Shown: piece by piece, positions 1 to 5,090 of the stretch | Position numbering within the stretch: position 1 is the first letter of the stretch | Layout: each line of letters begins with the position of its first letter | From: an uncultured Parvularculaceae bacterium | Lineage (GTDB): Bacteria > Pseudomonadota > Alphaproteobacteria > Caulobacterales > Parvularculaceae | Assembly: GCA_947259815.1 (NCBI GenBank) | Contig: CAMYNO010000004.1 | Coordinates: forward strand, 1 to 5,090 | Direction: 5' to 3' | Length of the DNA: 5,090 nt | The notes under the pieces: generated by a model | The model's database searches: none | What the model saw: the letters and a program-made list of their open reading frames with translations, nothing else | Told to the model about the DNA's origin: nothing | Position numbers and translations under genes: made by a program

Positions 1-203
1 CGCCCTGGCGCGCCAATGATCAGCGGCATTCGTGATCCGGTTTTGCAGCGACGATGACATTGTCATTTTACCCGTATTTGCAATAGCGCCGGATACGCCG
101 CCGCGCCCGCGCCGTCTAATTTTTTATTGACGCAGGCGCTCCGGCGCGGCGCCGCTTTGGGCCCCGGCCCCGCCCGGCGTGGAATTTAGAGACGTCCAGC
201 CTA
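1..203. other. Left-edge stretch with no certain gene
   Basis: No gene can be assigned here with confidence. Two coding edges compete. On the minus strand, ATG codons at 66-64 and 60-58 open a frame that runs to the left edge (about 20-22 codons, beginning MTMSSSLQNR), but without a convincing ribosome binding site. On the plus strand, a frame enters from the left edge and stops at TGA 55-57 (ending in DPVLQRR), which could be the tail of an upstream gene. The window cuts both off too early to decide. A run of six T (119-126 region) follows GC-rich sequence, but no stem that would make a terminator is visible in front of it. Positions 130-180 are very GC-rich with short GCGCC repeats and no recognisable motif. 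Confidence 0.4.
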
Positions 204-239
204 GATCATCGGGCGTTAAATCTGAAACGCCCGATGATC
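204..239. repeat. Perfect 14-bp inverted repeat (hairpin)
   Basis: Arms at 204-217 (GATCATCGGGCGTT) and 226-239 (AACGCCCGATGATC) are exact reverse complements around an 8-base loop. The element lies about 60 bases past the stop of the minus-strand transporter gene, so its transcript could fold there and stop or protect the mRNA 3' end. Neither strand has a T-run after the stem, so this is not a canonical Rho-independent terminator. It more likely forms part of the repeat-like element that continues to 302. The pairing is directly visible; the function is inferred. Confidence 0.75.
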
Positions 240-302
240 CAGGATTTAAGGGTCGCGCCGGTATTGCGAAAACCGGATTCCACTTTTTCGCCCGGCGCTC
301 TA
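204..302 (-). repeat. Alphaproteobacterial-type dispersed intergenic repeat (putative)
   Basis: Read on the minus strand from 302, this stretch starts TAGAGCG, continues with GCGAAAAAGTGG, then CCGGTTTTCGC, and ends in the 14-bp perfect hairpin. The pattern of TAGAGC followed by a GAAAAGTGG...CCGGTTTTCG core is one I recognise from short non-coding repeats scattered between genes in rhizobia and related alphaproteobacteria. Besides the terminal hairpin, GCGAAAA (266-272) pairs with TTTTCGC (285-291), and CCGGT (258-262) can pair with ACCGG (272-276), so the element can fold several ways. Only one copy lies in this window, so its repetitive nature rests on resemblance and is not shown here. 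The transporter's TAG stop (302-300) appears to be the first three bases of the element. Confidence 0.5.
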
Positions 303-1541
303 TGGACTGTCATCTTCGCTCTCGGAGCGCGGGTCGAGCTCGAACACATTCGGCGACGTACGCGGCACGGACACATAGTCCGGTTTTTCCGCATGGACCG
401 GCCCCGTCCGCTGCGTCATGCGATAGAGCCCGAATAAAGTAAGACCAGCATGAACCGCCGCCGTATACTGAAACAGCGCTGAAGCGCCGAGAAACTGCAT
501 CAGCGTCGGCCCCAATATCGGCCCGACAATTGAACCGGCGCCGTAGAGCAGGAACAGCCCGCCGCTGATTGCAACAAACTCGTTCGGTTCTGCATGGTCA
601 TTCGCATGCGCGGCGCTGAGACCAAATATCGGCATGGCGAAAAAACCAAAAAGCGCAGCGCCAACGAGAAGCGCAGCGAAAGACTTGTCCGCGAACACCG
701 ACAAGTAAAGACCGCTCGCGGCGCAAAGAGCGGCCGCGCCGATGATCACCCAGCGCCGGTCCAGCTTGTCCGACAGCGACCCGAGCGGCCATTGCGACAA
801 GGCCCCGCCGGCAATGGCGACACTCATGAAGGTCGCCACGGCGCTAACATCATACCCAATGCGCTGCACGAATACGGGCCCGACCGCCCAGAAGGCGCCG
901 TTGGCCACGCCAACACCAAGGGCGCCGGTCGCCGCAAGGGGCGACACGCGATACATCTTTGGCAGATCAAGCCGCACAATATTGACCGGCGCCGGCGCGA
1001 CCGATGTTGTCAGCGCCACCGGCACAAGGGAAAGCGAAATCAATATGGAGATCAGGGCAAACAGAACGAACCCCGCCGGATCGCCCGCCATCAGCAGGAT
1101 CTGGCCAATCGTCGTGGCGGAGAGGTCGACAACGCGGTAGACGGACAGTATCCGGCCGCGGTTTTCATTCGTCGCCCTTTCGTTAATCCAGCTTTCGATA
1201 ATCATATACAGCCCGGCAAAGCAGAAGCCGGAGATCACCCGCAAAACGACCCAGAACGGCGGATCGACAAATAACGCATGGGCAAGAGCCGTAGCGGACG
1301 CGACCGAGGCCAGCGCCGTGAATGTTCGGATATGCCCGACCCGTGCAATCAGTTTCGGCACATTTCGGCAACCGGTCACGAACCCGACGAAATACGCCGA
1401 CATCAAAAGGCCGATCACAGGTAACGCAAAACCGGCGGTGTTGCCGCGAACGGAAAGCAGCGTTCCCTGAAGGCCGTTCCCGACCAGCAGGATAAAGGCG
1501 GCGAGCAACAAAGCGGCGATTGTCAAAAGGGCGTTGCGCAT
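300..1541 (-). CDS. YcaD-like MFS transporter
   Basis: This is an inner-membrane transporter of the major facilitator superfamily, 413 residues long, within the usual range for a 12-helix protein. It closely follows the pattern of the YcaD-like subgroup. TM1 begins almost at the N-terminus (residues 4-26). SAYFVG (48-53) lies in TM2. ESWIN (116-120) is followed by NRGRILSVYR (127-136) between TM4 and TM5, and GQILL (146-150) is in TM5. The second-half signature motif A is clear as SQWPLGSLSDKLDRR (249-263), while the first-half copy (57-72) lacks its acidic residue, as in E. coli YcaD. A polar, acidic tail of about 38 residues (376-413) follows TM12 and should be cytoplasmic. Substrate is unknown; YcaD-like proteins are mostly uncharacterised exporters or importers. 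The start at 1541 puts TM1 in the expected place, but the ribosome binding site is weak (CGGA just upstream). The gene diverges from the PIG-L operon and probably does not belong to it. The stop codon abuts the 204-302 repeat-like element. Confidence 0.9.
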   Translation of the reverse strand: MRNALLTIAALLLAAFILLVGNGLQGTLLSVRGNTAGFALPVIGLLMSAYFVGFVTGCRNVPKLIARVGHIRTFTALASVASATALAHALFVDPPFWVVLRVISGFCFAGLYMIIESWINERATNENRGRILSVYRVVDLSATTIGQILLMAGDPAGFVLFALISILISLSLVPVALTTSVAPAPVNIVRLDLPKMYRVSPLAATGALGVGVANGAFWAVGPVFVQRIGYDVSAVATFMSVAIAGGALSQWPLGSLSDKLDRRWVIIGAAALCAASGLYLSVFADKSFAALLVGAALFGFFAMPIFGLSAAHANDHAEPNEFVAISGGLFLLYGAGSIVGPILGPTLMQFLGASALFQYTAAVHAGLTLFGLYRMTQRTGPVHAEKPDYVSVPRTSPNVFELDPRSESEDDSP

Positions 1542-1567
1542 GTCCGGTGAAGCTGAGGGTGAAGTTG

Positions 1568-1598
1568 TTGATCGCGCCGCTCTTCAGATTTTTGTCAA
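1568..1598 (-). promoter_or_regulatory. Possible promoter of the MFS transporter gene
   Basis: On the minus strand a perfect TTGACA -35 hexamer lies at 1598-1593. The best -10 partner in range is GATCAA (1573-1568), a poor match at a long 19-base spacing. A transcript starting near 1560 would have a leader of about 20 bases before the ATG at 1541. The -35 box is convincing in isolation and the -10 box is not. Confidence 0.3.
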
Positions 1599-1727
1599 TG
1601 AGGCTACGCGCTTGAATCGGGCTTACGGGGGTTTTAATCGAGCTTTGCGAATTTCAAAAGGGCGATGACGGCTATCAGCGGCGACCCGCTGCGTTACACG
1701 CGACCCCACCGTACCGCCTGAGCCACG

Positions 1728-1756
1728 CCCGGAAACTCCGGGCGGGCTTCCCGCCC
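1728..1756 (+). promoter_or_regulatory. Two overlapping, mutually exclusive hairpins
   Basis: CCCGGA (1728-1733) pairs with TCCGGG (1737-1742) around AAC. GGGCGGG (1740-1746) pairs with CCCGCCC (1750-1756) around CTT. The two stems share bases 1740-1742, so they cannot both form completely. A second exact CCCGCCC (1768-1774) gives the GGGCGGG arm another possible partner. No T-run follows, so a simple terminator is unlikely. If transcription of the operon begins upstream of here, these could act as leader RNA structure. If it begins near 1860, as the nearest promoter candidate suggests, they would be outside the transcript. The stems are seen directly; their role is unknown. Confidence 0.4.
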
Positions 1757-1778
1757 CGAAAGCGTCGCCCGCCCTGCA

Positions 1779-1786
1779 TTAACCAT
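1779..1786 (+). promoter_or_regulatory. CtrA-like half-site TTAACCAT
   Basis: TTAACCAT matches the half-site form described for CtrA, the alphaproteobacterial cell-cycle response regulator. It sits about 40 bases upstream of the candidate -35 box of the PIG-L operon. No second TTAA half at the N7 spacing is present. An 8-base motif with several A/T positions can occur by chance, so this is a suggestion only. Confidence 0.25.
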
Positions 1787-1824
1787 AACGGCAAAAATTT
1801 CCGGCTGTTGCGAGGCTTGAGCGC

Positions 1825-1853
1825 TTGTGACAAAGCTTCCCCAGCAGTACTGT
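1825..1853 (+). promoter_or_regulatory. Possible promoter of the PIG-L operon
   Basis: TTGTGA (1825-1830) and TACTGT (1848-1853) are separated by exactly 17 bases, the preferred sigma-70 spacing. Four of six -35 bases match consensus, while the -10 hexamer is weak. A start near 1860 would give a short leader of about 17 bases that includes the ribosome binding site. It is the best-placed candidate before the gene at 1877, but not a strong one. Confidence 0.35.
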
Positions 1854-1862
1854 ATTTTGAGT

Positions 1863-1868
1863 GGGGGT
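1863..1868 (+). promoter_or_regulatory. Ribosome binding site of the PIG-L gene
   Basis: GGGGGT ends 8 bases before the ATG at 1877, a good Shine-Dalgarno position. It supports that start, since the catalytic HPDD motif comes at residues 14-17, close to the N-terminus as usual for the family. Confidence 0.6.
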
Positions 1869-1876
1869 AACAATTA

Positions 1877-2557
1877 ATGCTAAGTCATATCAAGCGTGCG
1901 CTTGTACTTGAGCCTCACCCGGACGATCTCGTCATCGGGTGCGGCGGCATTACGCAAAAGCTCATCGCGCAGGGCGCTGATGTACATTGCATGCTGATGT
2001 CGCACGTACCGCCCAATTACCGAAAAATTTACGACGACTCGGGGAAGTACTCCGAATATGCCGGCGACGATCGCATGGTTGAGGCGGATGAAGCCGCGCG
2101 TATCCTTGGCTTGGGCAAACGAACCATCGCGTTTGGCCATGAGTGGCACCACAAGCTTGACGCCCTCCCCTTGAGCGATCTCGTCAGCGCCATAGAGACG
2201 TGTGTTCGAGAACAGAACCCCGATCTGGTGCTGGTGCCGGAACGGTCGTTTAACCAGGACCACATTGCCGTCTATGAGGCTTTCAAGGTCGTCATGCGGC
2301 CGCATTTTTTCCGCGGCACCGTGCTGGCCTATGAGACGACGATGGAACGTGAGTTCGAACCCAATGTTCTTGTGCCGCTGACAAAAGAACAGATGGAAAC
2401 CAAGCTTGAGGCCTGCAAAGCCTATGAGAGCCAGCTTGGTACGCCGAACCATCTCTTCAGCCTTGAGACGATGGAACTGGCGATGCGCTATCGCGGGCGT
2501 TTGCTTTATACCGACGCCGCCGAAGCTTTCCGGCTGGTCCGCGGCGCGTATATGTAG
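1877..2557 (+). CDS. PIG-L/LmbE family N-deacetylase
   Basis: This is a 226-residue zinc-dependent deacetylase of the PIG-L (LmbE) family, whose characterised members remove the acetyl group from N-acetylglucosamine conjugates (PIG-L in GPI anchors, MshB in mycothiol, BshB in bacillithiol). The metal and catalytic motif PHPDDLVIGCGG is at residues 13-24. By analogy with MshB, H14 and D17 would bind zinc and D16 act as base. The third ligand is probably H129 in SFNQDH (124-129). There is no signal peptide or membrane segment, so it should act in the cytoplasm. The length is typical. It is the first gene of an apparent three-gene operon with a UDP-galactopyranose mutase-like flavoprotein 66 bases downstream and a DUF707 protein after that. 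This context points to a sugar-containing substrate rather than a thiol cofactor. The exact substrate cannot be read from the sequence. Family assignment is firm; role in glycan synthesis is inferred. Confidence 0.92.
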   Translation: MLSHIKRALVLEPHPDDLVIGCGGITQKLIAQGADVHCMLMSHVPPNYRKIYDDSGKYSEYAGDDRMVEADEAARILGLGKRTIAFGHEWHHKLDALPLSDLVSAIETCVREQNPDLVLVPERSFNQDHIAVYEAFKVVMRPHFFRGTVLAYETTMEREFEPNVLVPLTKEQMETKLEACKAYESQLGTPNHLFSLETMELAMRYRGRLLYTDAAEAFRLVRGAYM

Positions 2558-2615
2558 ATTGCCTCACGGCGCCATTCGCCGCCGGTCGCTAACGGCGCGA
2601 GAGCAAGAGCGGAAC

Positions 2616-2620
2616 GAGGA
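2616..2620 (+). promoter_or_regulatory. Ribosome binding site of the flavoprotein gene
   Basis: GAGGA lies 3 bases before the ATG at 2624, rather close but with a good match. It supports this start, which places the dinucleotide-binding strand at residues 5-10, as expected. Confidence 0.5.
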
Positions 2621-2623
2621 ACG

Positions 2624-3886
2624 ATGGAACAGGTTGACTACCTGCTTATTGGCGGCGGCATCACCAATCTGGCGTTCGCCGAACGCATCGACAGTCAGGA
2701 TTTGCTGATCTGCGAAGCCCTCGACGATGTGGGCGGCTATTGCCAAACCGTCAAACAGGACGGTTTCGTTTGGGACTATTCAGGGCATTTCTTTCATTTC
2801 CGTCACAAGGAAATCGAAGACATGCTGGTGGATTTCATCGGCCGCGACAATGTTCGCACCGTCACCAAGGATTCGCGCATTCGCTACGCCGACCGCTGGA
2901 TTGATTTCCCCTTCCAGAAAAATATCCACCAATTGCCATATGACGAATTTCTGGATTGCCTGGTCGGGTTATACGAGATCGACGACGCGACTGATCCCGA
3001 TAATTTCAAACAGATGCTGTACCAGAAGTTTGGCAAGGGCATCAGCGACCGCTTTCTTGTACCGTATAATGAAAAACTATACGCAACCGACCTTTCATCG
3101 CTTGACGTCGACGCAATGGGCCGGTTCTTTCCCTATGCGGATGTAAAGGAAATCGTCCTGAATTTCCGCCGCGCCAATAACGCCAGCTATAACGCCACCT
3201 TCACCTATCCGCGCGGCGGCGCAATCGAATATGTGCGCGCGATACAAAGGTTTACGCCGGACGACTGCATTGCACTGAACGAACCCGTGCTGGAAATCGA
3301 CCCGGTAAAGAAAATTGCGCGCACGAATAAACGCGAGATCAAATTCGGCGTCGCAGTGAGCACGATCCCCTTCCCCAAACTCCTGGAGATATCGGGACTC
3401 GATCACGACCGCTCAACCTATAGCTGGAACAAGGTTCTGGTATTCAACCTGGGCTTCGACAAAAAGGGGCCGGAACATGTTCACTGGGTTTACTTCCCGG
3501 AACGGGATGTTTCGTTCTACCGCATCGGATTTTACGACAATATCTTCGGCGCCGACCGGATGAGCATGTATGTCGAGCTTGGCTATCCGGCCGACAAGGA
3601 CATCACCGAAAACGACATCGCTCTTGCCCGCGAAAAAGTGCTCGACGATCTGAAGCGTCAGGGCATTGTGACAGATCACAAACTTGTTTCCCACCATAGC
3701 ATCGTACTCGACCCGGCCTATGTTCACATCACGCAAGGCTCCATCGCCGACGTGACCCAGAAAAAGGATCTGTTGGCGACGCACGGCATCTATTCCATTG
3801 GCCGTTACGGCTCCTGGACCTATTGCTCCATCGAAGACAACATTGTCGAAGCCCGCGCATTGGCGGATCAGTTGAACAGCTCATAG
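2624..3886 (+). CDS. UDP-galactopyranose mutase-like FAD protein
   Basis: This 420-residue flavoprotein has the fold signature shared by the HemY/amine-oxidase group and UDP-galactopyranose mutase (Glf). An N-terminal Rossmann motif IGGGITNLAFAE (9-20) is followed by an acidic residue (E31), which would bind the FAD ribose, and by VGGY (36-39). SGHFFHFRH (53-61) corresponds to the G-x-H-x-F-H segment of Glf, PYNEKLYATDLSSL (147-160) to its Y-x-K-x-W region, and FYRIGFYDN (298-306) to the strand with its substrate-binding arginine. GRYGSWTYCSIEDNI (393-407) corresponds to the C-terminal FAD-binding GR-x-Y-x-Y-x-D-x-D segment. It is probably cytoplasmic. It is slightly longer than most bacterial Glf proteins and diverged, so it may act on another nucleotide sugar or be an oxidase; true mutase activity is not established. 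The third glycine of GxGxxG is replaced by N15. It sits between the PIG-L and DUF707 genes, 14 bases before the latter's start. Confidence 0.85.
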   Translation: MEQVDYLLIGGGITNLAFAERIDSQDLLICEALDDVGGYCQTVKQDGFVWDYSGHFFHFRHKEIEDMLVDFIGRDNVRTVTKDSRIRYADRWIDFPFQKNIHQLPYDEFLDCLVGLYEIDDATDPDNFKQMLYQKFGKGISDRFLVPYNEKLYATDLSSLDVDAMGRFFPYADVKEIVLNFRRANNASYNATFTYPRGGAIEYVRAIQRFTPDDCIALNEPVLEIDPVKKIARTNKREIKFGVAVSTIPFPKLLEISGLDHDRSTYSWNKVLVFNLGFDKKGPEHVHWVYFPERDVSFYRIGFYDNIFGADRMSMYVELGYPADKDITENDIALAREKVLDDLKRQGIVTDHKLVSHHSIVLDPAYVHITQGSIADVTQKKDLLATHGIYSIGRYGSWTYCSIEDNIVEARALADQLNSS

Positions 3887-3892
3887 CGCAGC

Positions 3893-3895
3893 AGG
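3893..3895 (+). promoter_or_regulatory. Weak ribosome binding site deciding the DUF707 start
   Basis: AGG within GCAGGTG lies 5 bases before ATG 3901 and 11 before ATG 3907, but only 2 before ATG 3898. Three in-frame ATG codons cluster here. The spacing favours 3901, and the choice changes the protein by only a few residues. Confidence 0.4.
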
Positions 3896-3900
3896 TGATG

Positions 3901-4788
3901 ATGACCATGGAACCAAGGCGCGCGCGAATGCTGGCGGTTGTCCGCTGTGGCGACGCCAGCCTGCATAGGAGCTGGTGCGACGGCGATTTCGATGTGGCGA
4001 TCAGCTATTATGGCGGTGATGCGGACCGGACTTTTGACGAAGCAAAATTTCTGCACCGATACAAAGGCGGCAAGTGGGACGGAATTTTTAATTTTTTCGA
4101 GAGTTTCCCCGATGCAAAAGACAATTACGATTTCTTCTGGTTTCCGGATGATGACATTCGCGCGACCGCATCGGATGTCGAACGCCTCATCGATGTAGGA
4201 CAAGAGCTAAGCCTCGATCTGTTTCAACCCGCGCTCGATACGCAGTCCTACTATTCGCACCTCATCACACTGCAGCATCCCTCGTTCCATATTCGGTACA
4301 CGAATTTTGTAGAAATCATGGTCCCAATGTTGAGCGCGCGATTGTTCCATCTGGTGCTGCCGACGATCGCCGAGACCCGTAGCGGATTCGGCCTTGATTT
4401 CCTCTGGCCTCAACTCGCGACGCAACTTCCGAACGCCGATCACACTGTTGCGATTATCGATGACGTGACCATCACCCACACCCGTCCCGTCGGCGGCGAC
4501 CTCCACAAATTCATGAAGAAAACAGGCGGTCAGTCGGCGGAAGATGAACTGTCAGGCGCTATTAGCGCCGTTACCGGAAAACACTCGTCCATGATCAACG
4601 GGGTTGCCACGCCACTAATACTAATCACCGACGCAGTCGACCACGAACAGCGCCACCCGGGCGCACTGAGCATTGCCGGCGCCACGGCGCGTGATCTTCT
4701 GTTCACCGGTCGAAATCGCGTTCAACCCGCAAAGAGCGGCGAGGTTCTGCGTCACGCGGTTAAGGCGTGGCTCGGCGCGCGCGGCTGA
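3901..4788 (+). CDS. DUF707 protein, putative glycosyltransferase
   Basis: This is a 295-residue protein matching the DUF707 family, known in plants and bacteria but without a settled biochemical function. Visible family features, numbered from the start at 3901, are ISYYG (34-38), KGGKWDG (55-61), the strand FWFPDDDI (79-86), FQPAL (108-112), YTNFVEIMVP (133-142), GFGLDFLWP (162-170) and DDVTITHTRPVGG (187-199). The DDD after a hydrophobic strand resembles the metal and nucleotide-sugar site of GT-A glycosyltransferases, and GFGLD plus the later DD-x-x-x-x-H segment fit such an active site. Sugar transfer is therefore a reasonable inference, not an established fact. No signal peptide or membrane helix is seen. 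The in-frame ORF extends upstream to an ATG at 3823, but that would overlap the flavoprotein gene by 64 bases, so it is rejected. The start codon lies 14 bases after the flavoprotein stop, consistent with co-transcription and perhaps translational coupling. The last 60 residues or so show no motif I recognise. Confidence 0.82.
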   Translation: MTMEPRRARMLAVVRCGDASLHRSWCDGDFDVAISYYGGDADRTFDEAKFLHRYKGGKWDGIFNFFESFPDAKDNYDFFWFPDDDIRATASDVERLIDVGQELSLDLFQPALDTQSYYSHLITLQHPSFHIRYTNFVEIMVPMLSARLFHLVLPTIAETRSGFGLDFLWPQLATQLPNADHTVAIIDDVTITHTRPVGGDLHKFMKKTGGQSAEDELSGAISAVTGKHSSMINGVATPLILITDAVDHEQRHPGALSIAGATARDLLFTGRNRVQPAKSGEVLRHAVKAWLGARG

Positions 4789-4828
4789 ATAGTTTTTGGG
4801 AAACAACGATCGTCACACCAGTACGGGT

Positions 4829-5090
4829 AGCACTTCACCAAACTGATCGCATTAGCTTCAGAAAATGCGCCGGGCGGAAAGCGCGCCCTGAGCGTCGGTC
4901 TGATGTCGGCGGGCCTGCCCGTGGGCGGCGTCGCGATGAGCCTGTTTGTCGCGACTCAAGTAGGCGACGATTTATCTTCTATCTCGGCGGCGGCGTCCCG
5001 TTGCTCTACCTTCCCGTGCTCATTCACCTATTACCCGAATCCAAAGCCTTCAAACAGGTGAAAGCTGGCGCAATAGCGACAAAGCCGCCG
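4829..5090 (+). pseudogene. Decayed fragment of an AAHS-type MFS transporter
   Basis: This is the middle of a transporter resembling the aromatic acid:H+ symporter family (PcaK/MhpT-like), split over frames. From 4843 one frame reads LIALASENAPGG and, after KRALSVG, LMSAGLPVGG, matching the segment around TM4 to TM5 with its conserved SE-x-x-P. After GTA GGC (4960-4965) homology continues one frame over, from CGA at 4968, as RFIFYLGG and then VPLLYLPVLIHLLPES, matching TM6 and its PES ending. A one-base deletion in the Trp codon usually found in this GWR motif explains the shift. A second shift is likely near 4842, where SPN (in another frame) should join LIA, again by loss of one base. There is no start codon or ribosome binding site, and only 40 bases separate it from the DUF707 stop, so about the first 110 codons are missing. 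The right part continues to the window edge. It is almost certainly non-functional unless both shifts are sequencing errors. Confidence 0.75.

Larger units (their letters stand above)
1542..1876. other. Divergent intergenic spacer, 335 bases
   Basis: No gene of normal size is visible on either strand. The spacer separates the minus-strand transporter from the plus-strand PIG-L operon and should hold both promoters. From left to right it contains the possible transporter promoter (1568-1598), an 18-codon mini-ORF (1665-1721), two overlapping GC-rich hairpins (1728-1756), a CtrA-like TTAACCAT box (1779-1786) and the possible operon promoter (1825-1853). Confidence 0.6.

Noticed and set aside
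100..126. Terminator suggested by the T-run after GC-rich sequence
   Set aside because: The preceding bases are mostly GCC/CGC and lack complementary arms, so no stable stem can be drawn next to the T-run.
594..1274. Long plus-strand ORF of 226 codons inside the transporter gene
   Set aside because: It is antisense to a clearly homologous MFS gene. Its product is rich in Arg, Gly and His, has low complexity, and shows no recognisable domain. It is a GC-driven shadow.
1880..2452. Minus-strand ORF of 190 codons opposite the PIG-L gene
   Set aside because: It lies antisense to a gene with intact catalytic motifs and has no recognisable domain or ribosome binding site.
2558..2623. Hairpin in the gap between the PIG-L and flavoprotein genes
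   Set aside because: Only a 5-bp stem (CGCCG 2577-2581 with CGGCG 2593-2597) is found, which is common in GC-rich sequence and has no T-run.
3823..3897. Upstream extension of the DUF707 gene to ATG 3823
   Set aside because: It would overlap the flavoprotein gene by 64 bases, where the flavoprotein's conserved C-terminal FAD segment is encoded. The added residues (starting MLHRRQHC) do not resemble a family N-terminus.
4789..4800. Terminator after the DUF707 gene (TTTTT at 4793-4797)
   Set aside because: The GC-rich bases before it are coding and give no clear stem directly upstream of the T-run.
1..5090. CRISPR array, tRNA, rRNA or insertion sequence
   Set aside because: No regularly spaced direct repeats, tRNA-like cloverleaf, rRNA signature or transposase-like protein was seen on either strand.

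Overview
The window looks like a piece of a GC-rich alphaproteobacterial chromosome. This is inferred from GC-rich codon third positions, an intergenic repeat of the type scattered through alphaproteobacterial genomes (204-302), a CtrA-like TTAACCAT box (1779-1786), and the character of the proteins. No genus can be named from the sequence alone.

Layout. Positions 1-299 hold no certain gene, only ambiguous coding edges at the far left and a hairpin-rich repeat-like element at 204-302. A minus-strand gene (300-1541) encodes a 413-residue YcaD-like major facilitator transporter, and its stop codon lies at the edge of the repeat-like element. A 335-base divergent spacer (1542-1876) holds a possible promoter for each direction, two overlapping GC-rich hairpins, an 18-codon mini-ORF and the CtrA-like box. 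Three plus-strand genes follow, tightly spaced and probably co-transcribed. They encode a PIG-L/LmbE-type N-deacetylase (1877-2557), a flavoprotein resembling UDP-galactopyranose mutase and the HemY/amine oxidase group (2624-3886), and a DUF707 protein with glycosyltransferase-like features (3901-4788). From about 4829 to the right edge is the decayed middle part of an aromatic-acid:H+ symporter (AAHS) type MFS transporter gene, with no 5' part and at least one clear frameshift.

How the genes may work together. PIG-L enzymes remove acetyl groups from N-acetylated amino sugars or sugar conjugates, UDP-galactopyranose mutases rearrange nucleotide sugars on a flavin, and DUF707 proteins carry a DDD motif like the nucleotide-sugar site of GT-A glycosyltransferases. 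The trio therefore reads as a small, largely cytoplasmic glycan-making or glycan-modifying cassette. None of the three has a visible signal peptide. The product is unknown, and the pathway is inferred from family and neighbourhood. This cassette is the best candidate in the window for an undescribed system. The broken transporter directly behind it suggests that the right-hand junction has been rearranged.
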